In this document: positions 34,713-43,154 of the stretch, piece by piece
How positions within the stretch are numbered: position 1 is the stretch's first letter
How the letters are laid out: the number at the start of each line of letters is the position of its first letter
Assembly: GCF_009762775.1 (NCBI RefSeq)
Contig: NZ_CP046401.1
Coordinates: 5,530,001 to 5,594,000 of the forward strand
Direction of reading: 5' to 3'
DNA from: Maribellus comscasis
GTDB taxonomy: Bacteria > Bacteroidota > Bacteroidia > Bacteroidales > Prolixibacteraceae
DNA length: 64,000 nucleotides
Notes under the pieces: model-generated
The model's database searches: none
Seen by the model: the letters and a program-made list of their open reading frames with translations, nothing else
What the model was told of the DNA's origin: nothing
Made by a program: the position numbers and the translations under genes

Positions 34713-36506
34713 TTAAAATTTTGTTTTCAAATGTATATCCTTTGAAAACAACATTGCTGTTTCTATCAGAGCCAGGTGAGAATAGGCCTGCGGGAAATTC
34801 CCTAACAATCTTTTGGTCTCAAAATCAATATCTTCGCTAAATAATCCCAAGTGATTACTATAAGATAATAATTGATCAAAAAGTTTTTGTGCTTCTTCTT
34901 CTTCACCAATTTTAAAAAGAGCCTGAATCATCCAAAACGTACATATAGTAAAAGATGATGACGGGAGTCCAAAGTCATCTTCGTTTCTGTAACGGTACAT
35001 AAGTCCGTTCTTTGAGAGCTCTTTTTGTGTTGCTTTTACTGTACTGATATATCTTTCATCGGAAGCTTCAATAAAGCCAAATGATTCCATCAAAAGTGTT
35101 GAAGCATCCAAATCTTTGTTTCCATACGTTTGTGTAAAAGCCTGTTTGTCCTCGTTCCACGCTTTTTCAAAAATATCGTCATGAATGGTGTTTTTTAACC
35201 TCGTCCATGGCTTAATATATTCCTCTCTTTTGGTAAGCTTTGCAACTTTAATTCCTCGGTCAACAGCCACCCAGCAAAGTAGTTTTGAGAAGGTAAAATG
35301 TCTTTGTTCATTTCTTATTTCCCAAATCCCGCGATCCGGTTTTCTCCAGTTATTTTTTACAATCCGGACAATACTCCTGGTAATGGTCCACAATTCTTCA
35401 CTGTTTTCCAACGACACATCAAAGAGACTAAATTGCTGATAGATTACATCCATCAAAATCCCGTAAATGTCGTGCTGTTTTTGTTTGTAGGCCGCATTTC
35501 CAATGCGTACCGGAGCACTACCTTCATATCCGGAAAAATGTGTAAGAATTCGTTCTTTTAAATTCTTCTCTTTATTGATACCATACATAATCTGGATTTT
35601 TTCATCCTTGTCAGATACAACATCAATAATAAAGTTCAGAAAACGGCTGGCGCTGCGCCAATGTCCTAACTTAGTCATTACTTTAATCACCATCGATGAG
35701 TCGCGGAGCCAGCAAAAACGGTAATCCCAATTGCGTATTTCACCAATTGTTTCGGGAAGCGATGTTGTTGCAGCAGCCAAAACTGCACCTGTTTTGTCAT
35801 AGCTTAGTAATTTTAAAACAAGGGCGCTACGCAGTATTTCGTCGTTATAGTGACTAAAACGGTGTGTTTCTTCCGACCAGTTCAGCCAGTAAACCTTTGT
35901 TCGTTGTAATTTTAAATAAGCTCGTGCCTGCGTTTGGGGTAAAAGTTTTTGGTTATAACTAATCAGAAAAAAAAGGTCGCTTTTCATGGTTACTTCTTCG
36001 CTGTTTACAACCTTCTTTTTGTCCAAATTTGTATACAAATAAAGTGAATCATACGGCCCTTTTACTGTTTTACTTTTTATAAATTCAGGCTGAATTTGTG
36101 TTTTTGTCGGTTTTTCGCCGTATTCCAATTTAGGCTCATATTTAATTCTGAATGTCGGCGTTCCCGATTTCCACTTAAAATACCGAATATAATCAGGGGG
36201 AGAATAAATATGATCTCCGCCATTCCGGTAATGATACCTGGGCATAAAATCGATGATTTCAAAAGTATCAGTACCATTTGTAAAACGAGTAACAAGTATA
36301 TTGGTTTTGGGTAAATATTTCTGATCTGTTGAATAACTTTTGTCTACGATAACTTCAAAACTTCCACCTTTTTCTTTATCAAGCAGTGACGAAAAAACCG
36401 ATGCGGAGTCAAATAAAGGGAGGCAAAGCCATTCTGTTGCACCATTTTTTGATATTAACGCCGCACTTTTTCCATTCCCTACTATTCCGTAATCTAAATT
36501 TATCAT
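34713..36506 (-). CDS. Glycoside hydrolase family 15 (glucoamylase/trehalase-like)
   Basis: The start at 36506 (MINLDYGIVGNGKSAALISK) matches the family N-terminus; the longer upstream reading frame overlaps the divergent otsAB start. The 597-residue protein has an N-terminal beta-sandwich and a C-terminal (alpha/alpha)6 barrel containing the GH15 signature IRNWDYRFCWLRDSSMVIKV and the glutamate-rich stretches around GYEGSAPVRIGNAA and GIWEIRNEQRHF. Members cleave terminal alpha-glucosyl bonds, and some are trehalases. Divergence from otsAB with 73 bp between the starts suggests a role in trehalose turnover. Confidence 0.88.
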   Translation of the reverse strand: MINLDYGIVGNGKSAALISKNGATEWLCLPLFDSASVFSSLLDKEKGGSFEVIVDKSYSTDQKYLPKTNILVTRFTNGTDTFEIIDFMPRYHYRNGGDHIYSPPDYIRYFKWKSGTPTFRIKYEPKLEYGEKPTKTQIQPEFIKSKTVKGPYDSLYLYTNLDKKKVVNSEEVTMKSDLFFLISYNQKLLPQTQARAYLKLQRTKVYWLNWSEETHRFSHYNDEILRSALVLKLLSYDKTGAVLAAATTSLPETIGEIRNWDYRFCWLRDSSMVIKVMTKLGHWRSASRFLNFIIDVVSDKDEKIQIMYGINKEKNLKERILTHFSGYEGSAPVRIGNAAYKQKQHDIYGILMDVIYQQFSLFDVSLENSEELWTITRSIVRIVKNNWRKPDRGIWEIRNEQRHFTFSKLLCWVAVDRGIKVAKLTKREEYIKPWTRLKNTIHDDIFEKAWNEDKQAFTQTYGNKDLDASTLLMESFGFIEASDERYISTVKATQKELSKNGLMYRYRNEDDFGLPSSSFTICTFWMIQALFKIGEEEEAQKLFDQLLSYSNHLGLFSEDIDFETKRLLGNFPQAYSHLALIETAMLFSKDIHLKTKF

Positions 36507-36563
36507 TATGAAAACTAAATTAATTTTGTGGTTCGACTTATTTTCCGTATTATCCCTCGAAAA

Positions 36564-36571
36564 CAAATATA
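36564..36571 (-). promoter_or_regulatory. -7 promoter element for the GH15 gene
   Basis: TATATTTG on the minus strand, about 58 nt ahead of the GH15 ATG, matches the Bacteroidota -7 box. The corresponding -33 TTTG is not exact. Confidence 0.45.
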
Positions 36572-36579
36572 AAAAAACT

Positions 36580-38787
36580 ATGAAGCGTTTTCTAATTATT
36601 TCAAATAGATTACCAGTGCAGATCGCCATTTCCGACGATAATATAGATGTAACTCCAAGTGTGGGAGGACTGGCTACCGGGATGCAGTCAGTTAGTAAAT
36701 CCTTTAAAAGCAGTTGGATAGGTTGGTCGGGAGTAGAGGCCCAAAACCTTAGCTCCGAACAACAAAAGAAAGTTGATAACGCCCTGGCAAAAGAAAACTG
36801 TATTGATGTAAATTTAACAGAAGAAGAGGTTGAATTATATTATGAAGGATTCAGCAATAAAACCATTTGGCCCTTATTCCATTATTTTAGTCAGTTTGTT
36901 GAATATGAGGAAGATCAGTGGCAGGCCTACAAGGCGGTGAACCAAAAATTTGCCGATGTTATTGCTGAAAATATGGAAGGAGTGGATAAAATCTGGGTTC
37001 ATGATTATCATCTTTTACTTCTGCCACAAATGATAAAAGAAAGATTCCCTGAAGTTACCATTGGTTTCTTTTTGCATATTCCCTTTCCATCATACGAGGT
37101 ATTTCGAATTCTACCCTGGAGAAACGAAATTATAAACGGTATGCTTGGTGCCGATTTACTTGGCTTCCACACTTTTGATTATGAAAGACACTTTATGAGT
37201 TCTGTTCGCCGGCTTTTGGGCTATGATATTCAAATCAATGAAATTAGTCTCCCGAGAAGAATTGTAAAAGTAGATAACTTCCCTATGGGAATTGATTATG
37301 ATAAATTTCACGATGCAGCTATTGCTTCCCAGAAAAAGTCGGTCCGTGATAAATCCGAAGTCAGAAAAGAGCTGGAAAGATATTATCTTCTGTATCCCGA
37401 GACCAAATTTATTTTGTCTATCGACAGGCTCGATTACAGTAAAGGCTTGATTAATCGTTTGGAAGCTTTTGAATATTTTTTGCAGGAATACCCCGAGTAT
37501 CGCGACAAAGTAACCTTGGTTCTTCTTGCGGTACCCTCAAGAGTAGGAGTTGAACAATACCAGCAAATGAAAAGTGAAGTAGACGAAATCGTTGGACGGG
37601 TAAACGGTAAATATTCATCGATAAACCGTATGCCAATCTGGTATTTTTATCGGTCCTTGCCTTTTCAAAATTTGGTTGATTTATATAACTATTGCGAGAT
37701 TGCACTTATAACTCCTATTCGCGACGGTATGAATTTGGTGGCAAAAGAATTTATCGCTTCAAAAACGGATGGGAGGGGAGTGTTGATACTGAGTGAGATG
37801 GCCGGTGCTTCAAAAGAGATGAGTGAAGCATTGATTATTAATCCGAATGACAAAGCCCAAATTGCAGCAGCGATTCAAACCGCTATCGAAATGCCGGATG
37901 AAGAGCAAATTGAAAGAAATACAATTCTTCAAAAAAGGTTAAAACGTTATAACGTTGAAAAATGGGCAAATGACTTTTTGAATAGTCTGGAAAAAGTGAA
38001 AATGAGCGAGGAAATATATCTTGCAAAAAAACTTACAAAAATTGCACAGAAATCGCTTGTGAAAGATATTTGTGGTTCGGATAGCCGGGTTTTCTTTCTT
38101 GACTACGACGGAACATTAACCGGCTTTAAGAATAATCCCGGTCATGCAAAACCCGATGAAGCTCTTTACGATTTGCTTGATGAACTTGATGCAAATCCGA
38201 AGAATAAAGTAGTTTTAATTAGCGGGCGCGATAAAGATACATTTGAAAAGTGGTTTGGCCACAAACCTTATACACTTATAGTAGAACACGGTGTTTGGGT
38301 GAGGTCGCCCGAAAAAACGTGGCAGATGATTGAACCGCTTGACGATTCCTGGAAAGAGAGCATTCGCTCATCGCTGGAGTTTTATGTTGATCGTACACCG
38401 GGCTCTTTTATTGAAGAGAAAAATTACAGTTTGGTTTGGCATTACAGAAAATCGGACCCGGAACTGGGAGTGAACAGGGCCATTGAATTGAAAGATGAAC
38501 TTACAAGTTTAGTGACAAACCTGAATCTGGAAATATTAGAAGGAAACAAAGTAATAGAAATTAAAAACAGAGGTATTAACAAAGGTCGTGCAGCACAAAA
38601 GTTACTACACGAATTTCCGGCTGAAAAAATTGTGGCTATCGGAGACGACTGGACAGATGAATTTTTATTTGCAGAAATCCCTGACTCTGCAATAACGATT
38701 AAAGTTGGACTTGCAAAGACAATTGCAAAGTACAAGGTGGAAAATGTTACAGAAGTCAGACAGTTGCTAAAAGAATTTTGCTGCTAA
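36580..38787 (+). CDS. otsAB: Trehalose-6-phosphate synthase/phosphatase fusion (OtsA-OtsB)
   Basis: Start at 36580 (MKRFLIISNRLPVQIAIS), the standard OtsA N-terminus. Residues ~1-470 are the GT20 synthase: GGLATGMQSV, VHDYHLLLLPQMI, FFLHIPFPSYEVFR, FILSIDRLDYSKGL and ITPIRDGMNLVAKEF. Residues ~490-735 are a HAD phosphatase of the OtsB type: FFLDYDGTLTGF (catalytic Asp pair), LISGRD, and IAIGDDWTDEFLF. Fusing both activities lets one protein make trehalose from UDP-glucose and glucose 6-phosphate. Divergent from a GH15 hydrolase. Confidence 0.96.
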   Translation: MKRFLIISNRLPVQIAISDDNIDVTPSVGGLATGMQSVSKSFKSSWIGWSGVEAQNLSSEQQKKVDNALAKENCIDVNLTEEEVELYYEGFSNKTIWPLFHYFSQFVEYEEDQWQAYKAVNQKFADVIAENMEGVDKIWVHDYHLLLLPQMIKERFPEVTIGFFLHIPFPSYEVFRILPWRNEIINGMLGADLLGFHTFDYERHFMSSVRRLLGYDIQINEISLPRRIVKVDNFPMGIDYDKFHDAAIASQKKSVRDKSEVRKELERYYLLYPETKFILSIDRLDYSKGLINRLEAFEYFLQEYPEYRDKVTLVLLAVPSRVGVEQYQQMKSEVDEIVGRVNGKYSSINRMPIWYFYRSLPFQNLVDLYNYCEIALITPIRDGMNLVAKEFIASKTDGRGVLILSEMAGASKEMSEALIINPNDKAQIAAAIQTAIEMPDEEQIERNTILQKRLKRYNVEKWANDFLNSLEKVKMSEEIYLAKKLTKIAQKSLVKDICGSDSRVFFLDYDGTLTGFKNNPGHAKPDEALYDLLDELDANPKNKVVLISGRDKDTFEKWFGHKPYTLIVEHGVWVRSPEKTWQMIEPLDDSWKESIRSSLEFYVDRTPGSFIEEKNYSLVWHYRKSDPELGVNRAIELKDELTSLVTNLNLEILEGNKVIEIKNRGINKGRAAQKLLHEFPAEKIVAIGDDWTDEFLFAEIPDSAITIKVGLAKTIAKYKVENVTEVRQLLKEFCC

Positions 38788-38926
38788 AACTTGATTCTAT
38801 GTGTCAGTTTACAATAGCTTTGACACAAAGTGAATCTGAATTTTGTTTTTAGAAAAAGCGTTTTGAGGTCCGATTAAACTATTGAATTGAATTGCAGTCA
38901 AAAAAAAGTTGTTTTAATCGGATGAT

Positions 38927-39355
38927 ATGCATAGTAAAATCAATTTTTCAGGACTAATAAAGTGGTTGGGCTCTACAGAAATGTTTGCCCGGCCCTCAAA
39001 AAAGCTGCCCGGGAAATGGCTTTTGTTTGAGTTTTATCACGAACCTGAAAATGAATTGATACATATATCCAAAGACCAGCTAAAAGCGGAAAACTTTTTT
39101 TGGGAGATTGAGTTTGATGGTAATGAAAATTATAGTCACAATACAAATCTAGATGTTCCGTTAATTTCTAAAATTGTTGACGGGACCTGGAGCCGAACCA
39201 GAAATTTTATCACGTTGGTTCATCCGAATAATTTTCGTGACAATGTCGAGTTTCAGTTTGCCATAGAAAGAGAGAATCTAAAATTGTTAAAGAAAGATGC
39301 TCTTGGAAGAATTGAGTTTTTTGGCTTTTTTCAGAGGGAATTGGCAAAAGAATAA
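38927..39355 (+). CDS. Hypothetical protein
   Basis: 142 residues, no signal peptide or recognised domain. It contains a lipocalin-like succession of strands: GKWLLFEFYHEPENEL, NFFWEIEFDGNENYSHNT, GTWSRTRNFITLVHPNN, VEFQFAIERENLKLLKKDAL and IEFFGFFQREL. An APE-like or lipocalin-like beta barrel is possible but not shown. About 140 bp after otsAB on the same strand and could be on its transcript. Confidence 0.6.
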   Translation: MHSKINFSGLIKWLGSTEMFARPSKKLPGKWLLFEFYHEPENELIHISKDQLKAENFFWEIEFDGNENYSHNTNLDVPLISKIVDGTWSRTRNFITLVHPNNFRDNVEFQFAIERENLKLLKKDALGRIEFFGFFQRELAKE

Positions 39356-39417
39356 TCAAATAAAAAGGAAATCAGGGCTATAAATTGAGGTGCTTTTTTG
39401 TTCCCGGCTGATGTTGA

Positions 39418-40689
39418 TTAAAATCTCATCATTCTTCTTCCGTTTCCAAATCGCGGATTTACTACGTTGTTAAATATGGATCCAAAAGTATAAGTAAGTG
39501 TAATTCCTCCATCAACTCTGTAGGCTGTTGCCAGTTCCTGCAGTTGCAAAAGGATGTCAGCCTCAGACAAGTCGCCGGCTACCAACGAGAGTTGATCGCT
39601 GATTTTAGCTACCCCGCCGCGGATACTAAATGAAAGTCCTTTTAAGATTCTGATACTGATACTTCCGTCCAGTTCAAGCCTGTATTTCGAAAAATCATTT
39701 AAATAATTGGAACCTTCAAGCGAAACATTAATGCCTCCCCATTTTTCCTGTACTTCGTATGCAATTTGTAACTGATGCTTTGGTAGATTTTCTTTTATTT
39801 TTTCATAAATCGTGGTGTCGTTATACTGGTTTAACGAGGCACCAATTCCGTATAAAAATCGCAACTGATGATGTGTTGATTCAGCGTAAGGAAATAAATT
39901 GTACTCAATTGAAGGGAAAATTTCGACCTGAAATTTATAGTTGTTGAATGTGGAGGTTTGAAGCTCTGTTTTTGCACCAACTGACCAATGTTGCCCCAGG
40001 CTTTTAACAATCAGGTTTTCAAATTGCACCTGAACCTTGGTTGCTACATAAGTCGAATCATCATAAATATATTTTGTTTTTGTGTACCGGTGACTGAAAT
40101 CAAACTCTAGTTTCCATTCAGGAGTAACCTTGTTAGCGTTAAAAGAATTCCAGAAAGTATATTCTTTTAAGGTTTCCTCCCATTCAAAACGAGGTCTGGT
40201 TTCCAATTCAAAAACCCAGTTGTTCCACCTGCCAATTACCTCTTCTTCCTGCTGCTTACCGTCGTGTGATATAATTATCTCTTTGTGAATGGGAGTTCTT
40301 GCAACATACCGCATTAAACCCATTTTTATCATGTTTGTTCTTCCTTGTCTTTGGTGTTCTCTGGTGTCATCAGGTCTGGATATATATACGAGTGTATCGT
40401 TTAATCCTGCAAACTTGTCCTGACCAAAATAGAAATAGGAATATTCTCTGCCACCGCTTCCGGTATTTTGCCTGGTTTCGCGCAAATAAAGCTGTGCTTC
40501 TTTGATATCCCTGACATAGTTGACATAAGGGATTTCCCTCCTGATGTGGTTCATGTCACAATAATCACAATCGATAAATAATTTTACTGCATTTTTTCGG
40601 AGGCTGTCTTGTGGTTCTGTTGTTTCCTGTGCTTTAAGCACAACAATAGTTAAAGTAAAGGCAAAAATCAGAAAGATTTGTCTTTTCAT
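39418..40689 (-). CDS. Predicted outer-membrane beta-barrel protein
   Basis: Start at 40689 opens a signal peptide (MKRQIFLIFAFTLTIVVLKA). The 423-residue mature protein has an N-terminal segment with two Cys (DCDYCDMNHIRREIPY) and a run of alternating hydrophobic/aromatic strands (WKLEFDFSHRYTKTKY, HHQLRFLYGIGASLNQYN, ISIRILKGLSFSIRGGVAK, GITLTYTFGSIFNNVVN) consistent with a beta barrel of 12-16 strands. No family name is recognised. Separate from hydF by an 80-bp gap on the same strand. Confidence 0.7.
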   Translation of the reverse strand: MKRQIFLIFAFTLTIVVLKAQETTEPQDSLRKNAVKLFIDCDYCDMNHIRREIPYVNYVRDIKEAQLYLRETRQNTGSGGREYSYFYFGQDKFAGLNDTLVYISRPDDTREHQRQGRTNMIKMGLMRYVARTPIHKEIIISHDGKQQEEEVIGRWNNWVFELETRPRFEWEETLKEYTFWNSFNANKVTPEWKLEFDFSHRYTKTKYIYDDSTYVATKVQVQFENLIVKSLGQHWSVGAKTELQTSTFNNYKFQVEIFPSIEYNLFPYAESTHHQLRFLYGIGASLNQYNDTTIYEKIKENLPKHQLQIAYEVQEKWGGINVSLEGSNYLNDFSKYRLELDGSISIRILKGLSFSIRGGVAKISDQLSLVAGDLSEADILLQLQELATAYRVDGGITLTYTFGSIFNNVVNPRFGNGRRMMRF

Positions 40690-40768
40690 AAATATAGATT
40701 CGGTCAATTAGTAAAGTTTTTTGACGGCGCAGGGATTGAGAGGTTTAATCTAAAGGACTAGTTTTTAT

Positions 40769-41998
40769 TTAGTCTTTATAAACCTCCTTGTAAATGTTTA
40801 AAGCAGCAGGAAAGGGTTGTAATGCCCGTTCAAAGATTCCAAGAGAATAGGCGATTGTTAATCCGTAATTTGTAAGCGGAACGCCGGCCTGTTTTGCTTT
40901 TATAATTCTTGATAACATTTCGCGGCGGTTCCACATGCAGGCACCACAGTGAATAATCAGCTTGTAATCCGAAATATTTTTAGGAAAGTCGTGTCCCCGA
41001 ATACTGTCGATTTGAAGTTTTCCACCAACATATTGTGTTAGCCATCTTGGGATTTTTACCGTTCCTATATCTTCGCCGATGGGGTGGTGGGAGCAGGCTT
41101 CAGCAATTAGTACCTTGTCTCCTGTCTTAAGTTTGTCGATGCTCATAGCACCTTTTACCATCTCGTTCAGATCTCCCTGAAAACGGGCAAAAAGAATCGA
41201 AAATGAGGTCATCGGGATTTGAGCCGGAGTATCCGCTGCTACTTTTAAAAAGGCTTGTGAGTCGGTTACTACCAGCTTAGGCGGTTTATTAAAAAGAGAG
41301 AGCGCTTCACGAAGTTCCCTTTCTTTCACAACAGTACAAAATGAGTCGTTATCTAACAAATCGCGGATGCTTTGTACCTGTGGTAAAATCAGCCGGCCTT
41401 TGGGAGCCTCTTTGTCAATCGGAACAACAAGTACTGCGGCCTCACCAGGGCCCACCAAATCGGCTAAAATTGTTGGTCGGTTAATAAAATCTGCAGGGGC
41501 AGTTTTGAGCAACAATTGTCTTAGCCCGGATATTCCTGTTGATTTTGTTGCTGATGTAAGGGCATATCTAATTTTTACGCTGTCCAGTTGTGATTCGATG
41601 TCGATGTTCTCTCCGTGAATGTCACTTTTGTTAAAAACAACGATGAAAGGAATTTCCCGGTTTTTAAATTCTTCAATTAATTGGTGTTCAAACTCGCCCC
41701 AATCATTAAAATTGCTCACGATCACTCCCAGGTCGGTCCGGTCAAAAATTTGAAGCGTCTTTTGAATTCTTTTTTCCCCAAGCACTCCCTCATCGTCAAT
41801 TCCTGCAGTATCGATAAACAAAACCGGGCCTAACGGCAAAAGTTCCATTGGCTTTTCCACAGGGTCGGTTGTTGTGCCTGCAATTTCAGAAACGATGGAA
41901 ACATCTTGTTGAGTCAATGCATTTAAAATACTTGACTTGCCAGCGTTTCTTCTCCCGAAAATCCCAATGTGCAAACGAAATGTTTTAGGTGCTCTCAT
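40769..41998 (-). CDS. hydF: [FeFe]-hydrogenase maturation GTPase HydF
   Basis: Start at 41998 (MRAPKTFRLHIGIFGRRNAG). 409 residues: a TrmE/Era-like GTPase (Walker A GRRNAGKSS at ~16-24; VLFIDTAGIDDEG; FNKSD), then a dimerisation domain and a C-terminal [4Fe-4S] scaffold domain with EACSHH and the HCGACMWNRREML motif (CxHx(n)HCxxC). HydF receives the di-iron subcluster precursor built by HydE and HydG and delivers it to apo-hydrogenase. A terminator upstream separates it from the secreted Cys-rich genes. Confidence 0.94.
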   Translation of the reverse strand: MRAPKTFRLHIGIFGRRNAGKSSILNALTQQDVSIVSEIAGTTTDPVEKPMELLPLGPVLFIDTAGIDDEGVLGEKRIQKTLQIFDRTDLGVIVSNFNDWGEFEHQLIEEFKNREIPFIVVFNKSDIHGENIDIESQLDSVKIRYALTSATKSTGISGLRQLLLKTAPADFINRPTILADLVGPGEAAVLVVPIDKEAPKGRLILPQVQSIRDLLDNDSFCTVVKERELREALSLFNKPPKLVVTDSQAFLKVAADTPAQIPMTSFSILFARFQGDLNEMVKGAMSIDKLKTGDKVLIAEACSHHPIGEDIGTVKIPRWLTQYVGGKLQIDSIRGHDFPKNISDYKLIIHCGACMWNRREMLSRIIKAKQAGVPLTNYGLTIAYSLGIFERALQPFPAALNIYKEVYKD

Positions 41999-42051
41999 GT
42001 ACAATTTTTGTGAATGGAAAAGTACGAATTCTTCATATTTTAACCATAAAA

Positions 42052-42074
42052 AAAGGGTGCAATTTGCACCCTTT
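42052..42074 (-). terminator. Intrinsic terminator before hydF
   Basis: AAAGGGTGCAA-TTGCACCCTTT forms a near-perfect palindromic stem, and the minus strand continues with TTTTTTTATGG. It ends the minus-strand transcript of the Cys-rich protein gene at 42095-42415 before hydF begins. Confidence 0.8.
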
Positions 42075-42094
42075 GAAAAGTAATCAAACAAAGT

Positions 42095-42415
42095 TTATTT
42101 TTTTTCTTCTTTTTTCTTTTCAGAACAACAACTTTTTTCCGAAGCTGCACAACTTTTACCTGATGCAGCACAGCTTTTTTTCTGTGCATCCGTGCAACCC
42201 GACGAGGTTTCTGTTTTAGTAACTACAGCTTTTGCTGATTCTTTGCTTTTCTTTTTATCTTTTTTGTCGTCTTCAATTGTTGGTTGTGAATGGTTATCGG
42301 TATCTGCAACAAAAGAAATTTCTGTTTTCGATGTGTTTAAAATTTTAGATGAAGCATTTGAAACAGAGACTCCGTAAATTGCAACCAGTGCAAAAATCAG
42401 TAATAATTTTTTCAT
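42095..42415 (-). CDS. Secreted Cys/Lys/Ser-rich small protein (paralogue A)
   Basis: 106 residues counted from the ATG at 42415 (another ATG is two codons upstream). It has a signal peptide (MKKLLLIFALVAIYGVSVSN), a charged linker and a low-complexity tail with five Cys in SSGCTDAQKKSCAASGKSCA and AASEKSCC, ending in Lys/Glu. It is a tandem paralogue of the gene at 42604-42963: the signal peptide differs only slightly. No family is recognised. Placed between hydF and aspA; a metal-binding envelope role is a guess. Confidence 0.65.
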   Translation of the reverse strand: MKKLLLIFALVAIYGVSVSNASSKILNTSKTEISFVADTDNHSQPTIEDDKKDKKKSKESAKAVVTKTETSSGCTDAQKKSCAASGKSCAASEKSCCSEKKKEEKK

Positions 42416-42549
42416 AATCATAATAGTTTAACGATTTGTAATATACTTCTATTGAACTTTTGTTTACAACCTTGAATGTTTTGATTTTTAGTTTGTTGCA
42501 AAATACAAAAAATATTGTTTTGTATTTGTTTGCAAAAAAAAAATCACAA

Positions 42550-42582
42550 AAAAAGCTGTCTCATATGGACAGCTTTTTTACT
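42550..42582. terminator. Bidirectional terminator between the two Cys-rich genes
   Basis: AAAAAAGCTGTC-TCATATG-GACAGCTTTTTTA: perfect stem flanked by A and T runs. On the minus strand it terminates paralogue B, so A must have its own promoter in the 42416-42549 interval. Confidence 0.88.
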
Positions 42583-42603
42583 TGTATATTACAAATTATG
42601 TCG

Positions 42604-42963
42604 TTATTCGGTACCTTCTTCTGATTTTTTCTCTTTACCGGTTTTTGCTTCCGCTGTTTTTACAGCTTTGTCGCCACAACCAGCAGATTTTGCAGATGCA
42701 GTACCTACTGCTTTTGGTTTATCACCACAGCCCGCTGATTTTGCAGATGCACTGGCAGTTTTAACTGCTTTGTCTCCGCATCCTGCACTTTTTGTTGCTT
42801 TCGCTTCTTTTGCTTTTGTTTCATCACCTTCAGGTGCTTTTTTGTTGTCGTCTGCAACAACCGTTACACTATTATTGTCAACAACAACCATCTTTGCACT
42901 TGCTGTTGAAACTGAGATTCCGTAAACTGCAACCAATGCCAGAACAAATAATACCTTTTTCAT
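42604..42963 (-). CDS. Secreted SAGCGDK-repeat protein (paralogue B)
   Basis: 119 residues with a signal peptide (MKKVLFVLALVAVYGISVST). After an acidic stretch, three copies of K-S-A-G-C-G-D-K appear at regular spacing, separated by Ala/Lys/Val/Thr/Ser-rich linkers; each supplies one Cys and one Asp/Lys. The tail is Lys/Glu-rich. Not a recognised family. Between aspA and hydF beside paralogue A. High Lys/Ala content and isolated Cys suggest a disordered metal- or thiol-reactive protein; no evidence shows that. Confidence 0.65.
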   Translation of the reverse strand: MKKVLFVLALVAVYGISVSTASAKMVVVDNNSVTVVADDNKKAPEGDETKAKEAKATKSAGCGDKAVKTASASAKSAGCGDKPKAVGTASAKSAGCGDKAVKTAEAKTGKEKKSEEGTE

Positions 42964-43154
42964 GATTTTCTAATTTTAAGTTATAAAATATAAACTTTTT
43001 AATTCTCAATGTTAATTTAGATTCAATTATAATAAGATTTTTAATTAATACAAAAGAATTAAAAGATATTTTTATGTTTTAATTATAAATTGTTTGTAAC
43101 TGGTTGTTTTTTAGTTGTTTTTGTAAAAGTTAACGAATTGTTAATAGTTTTATG

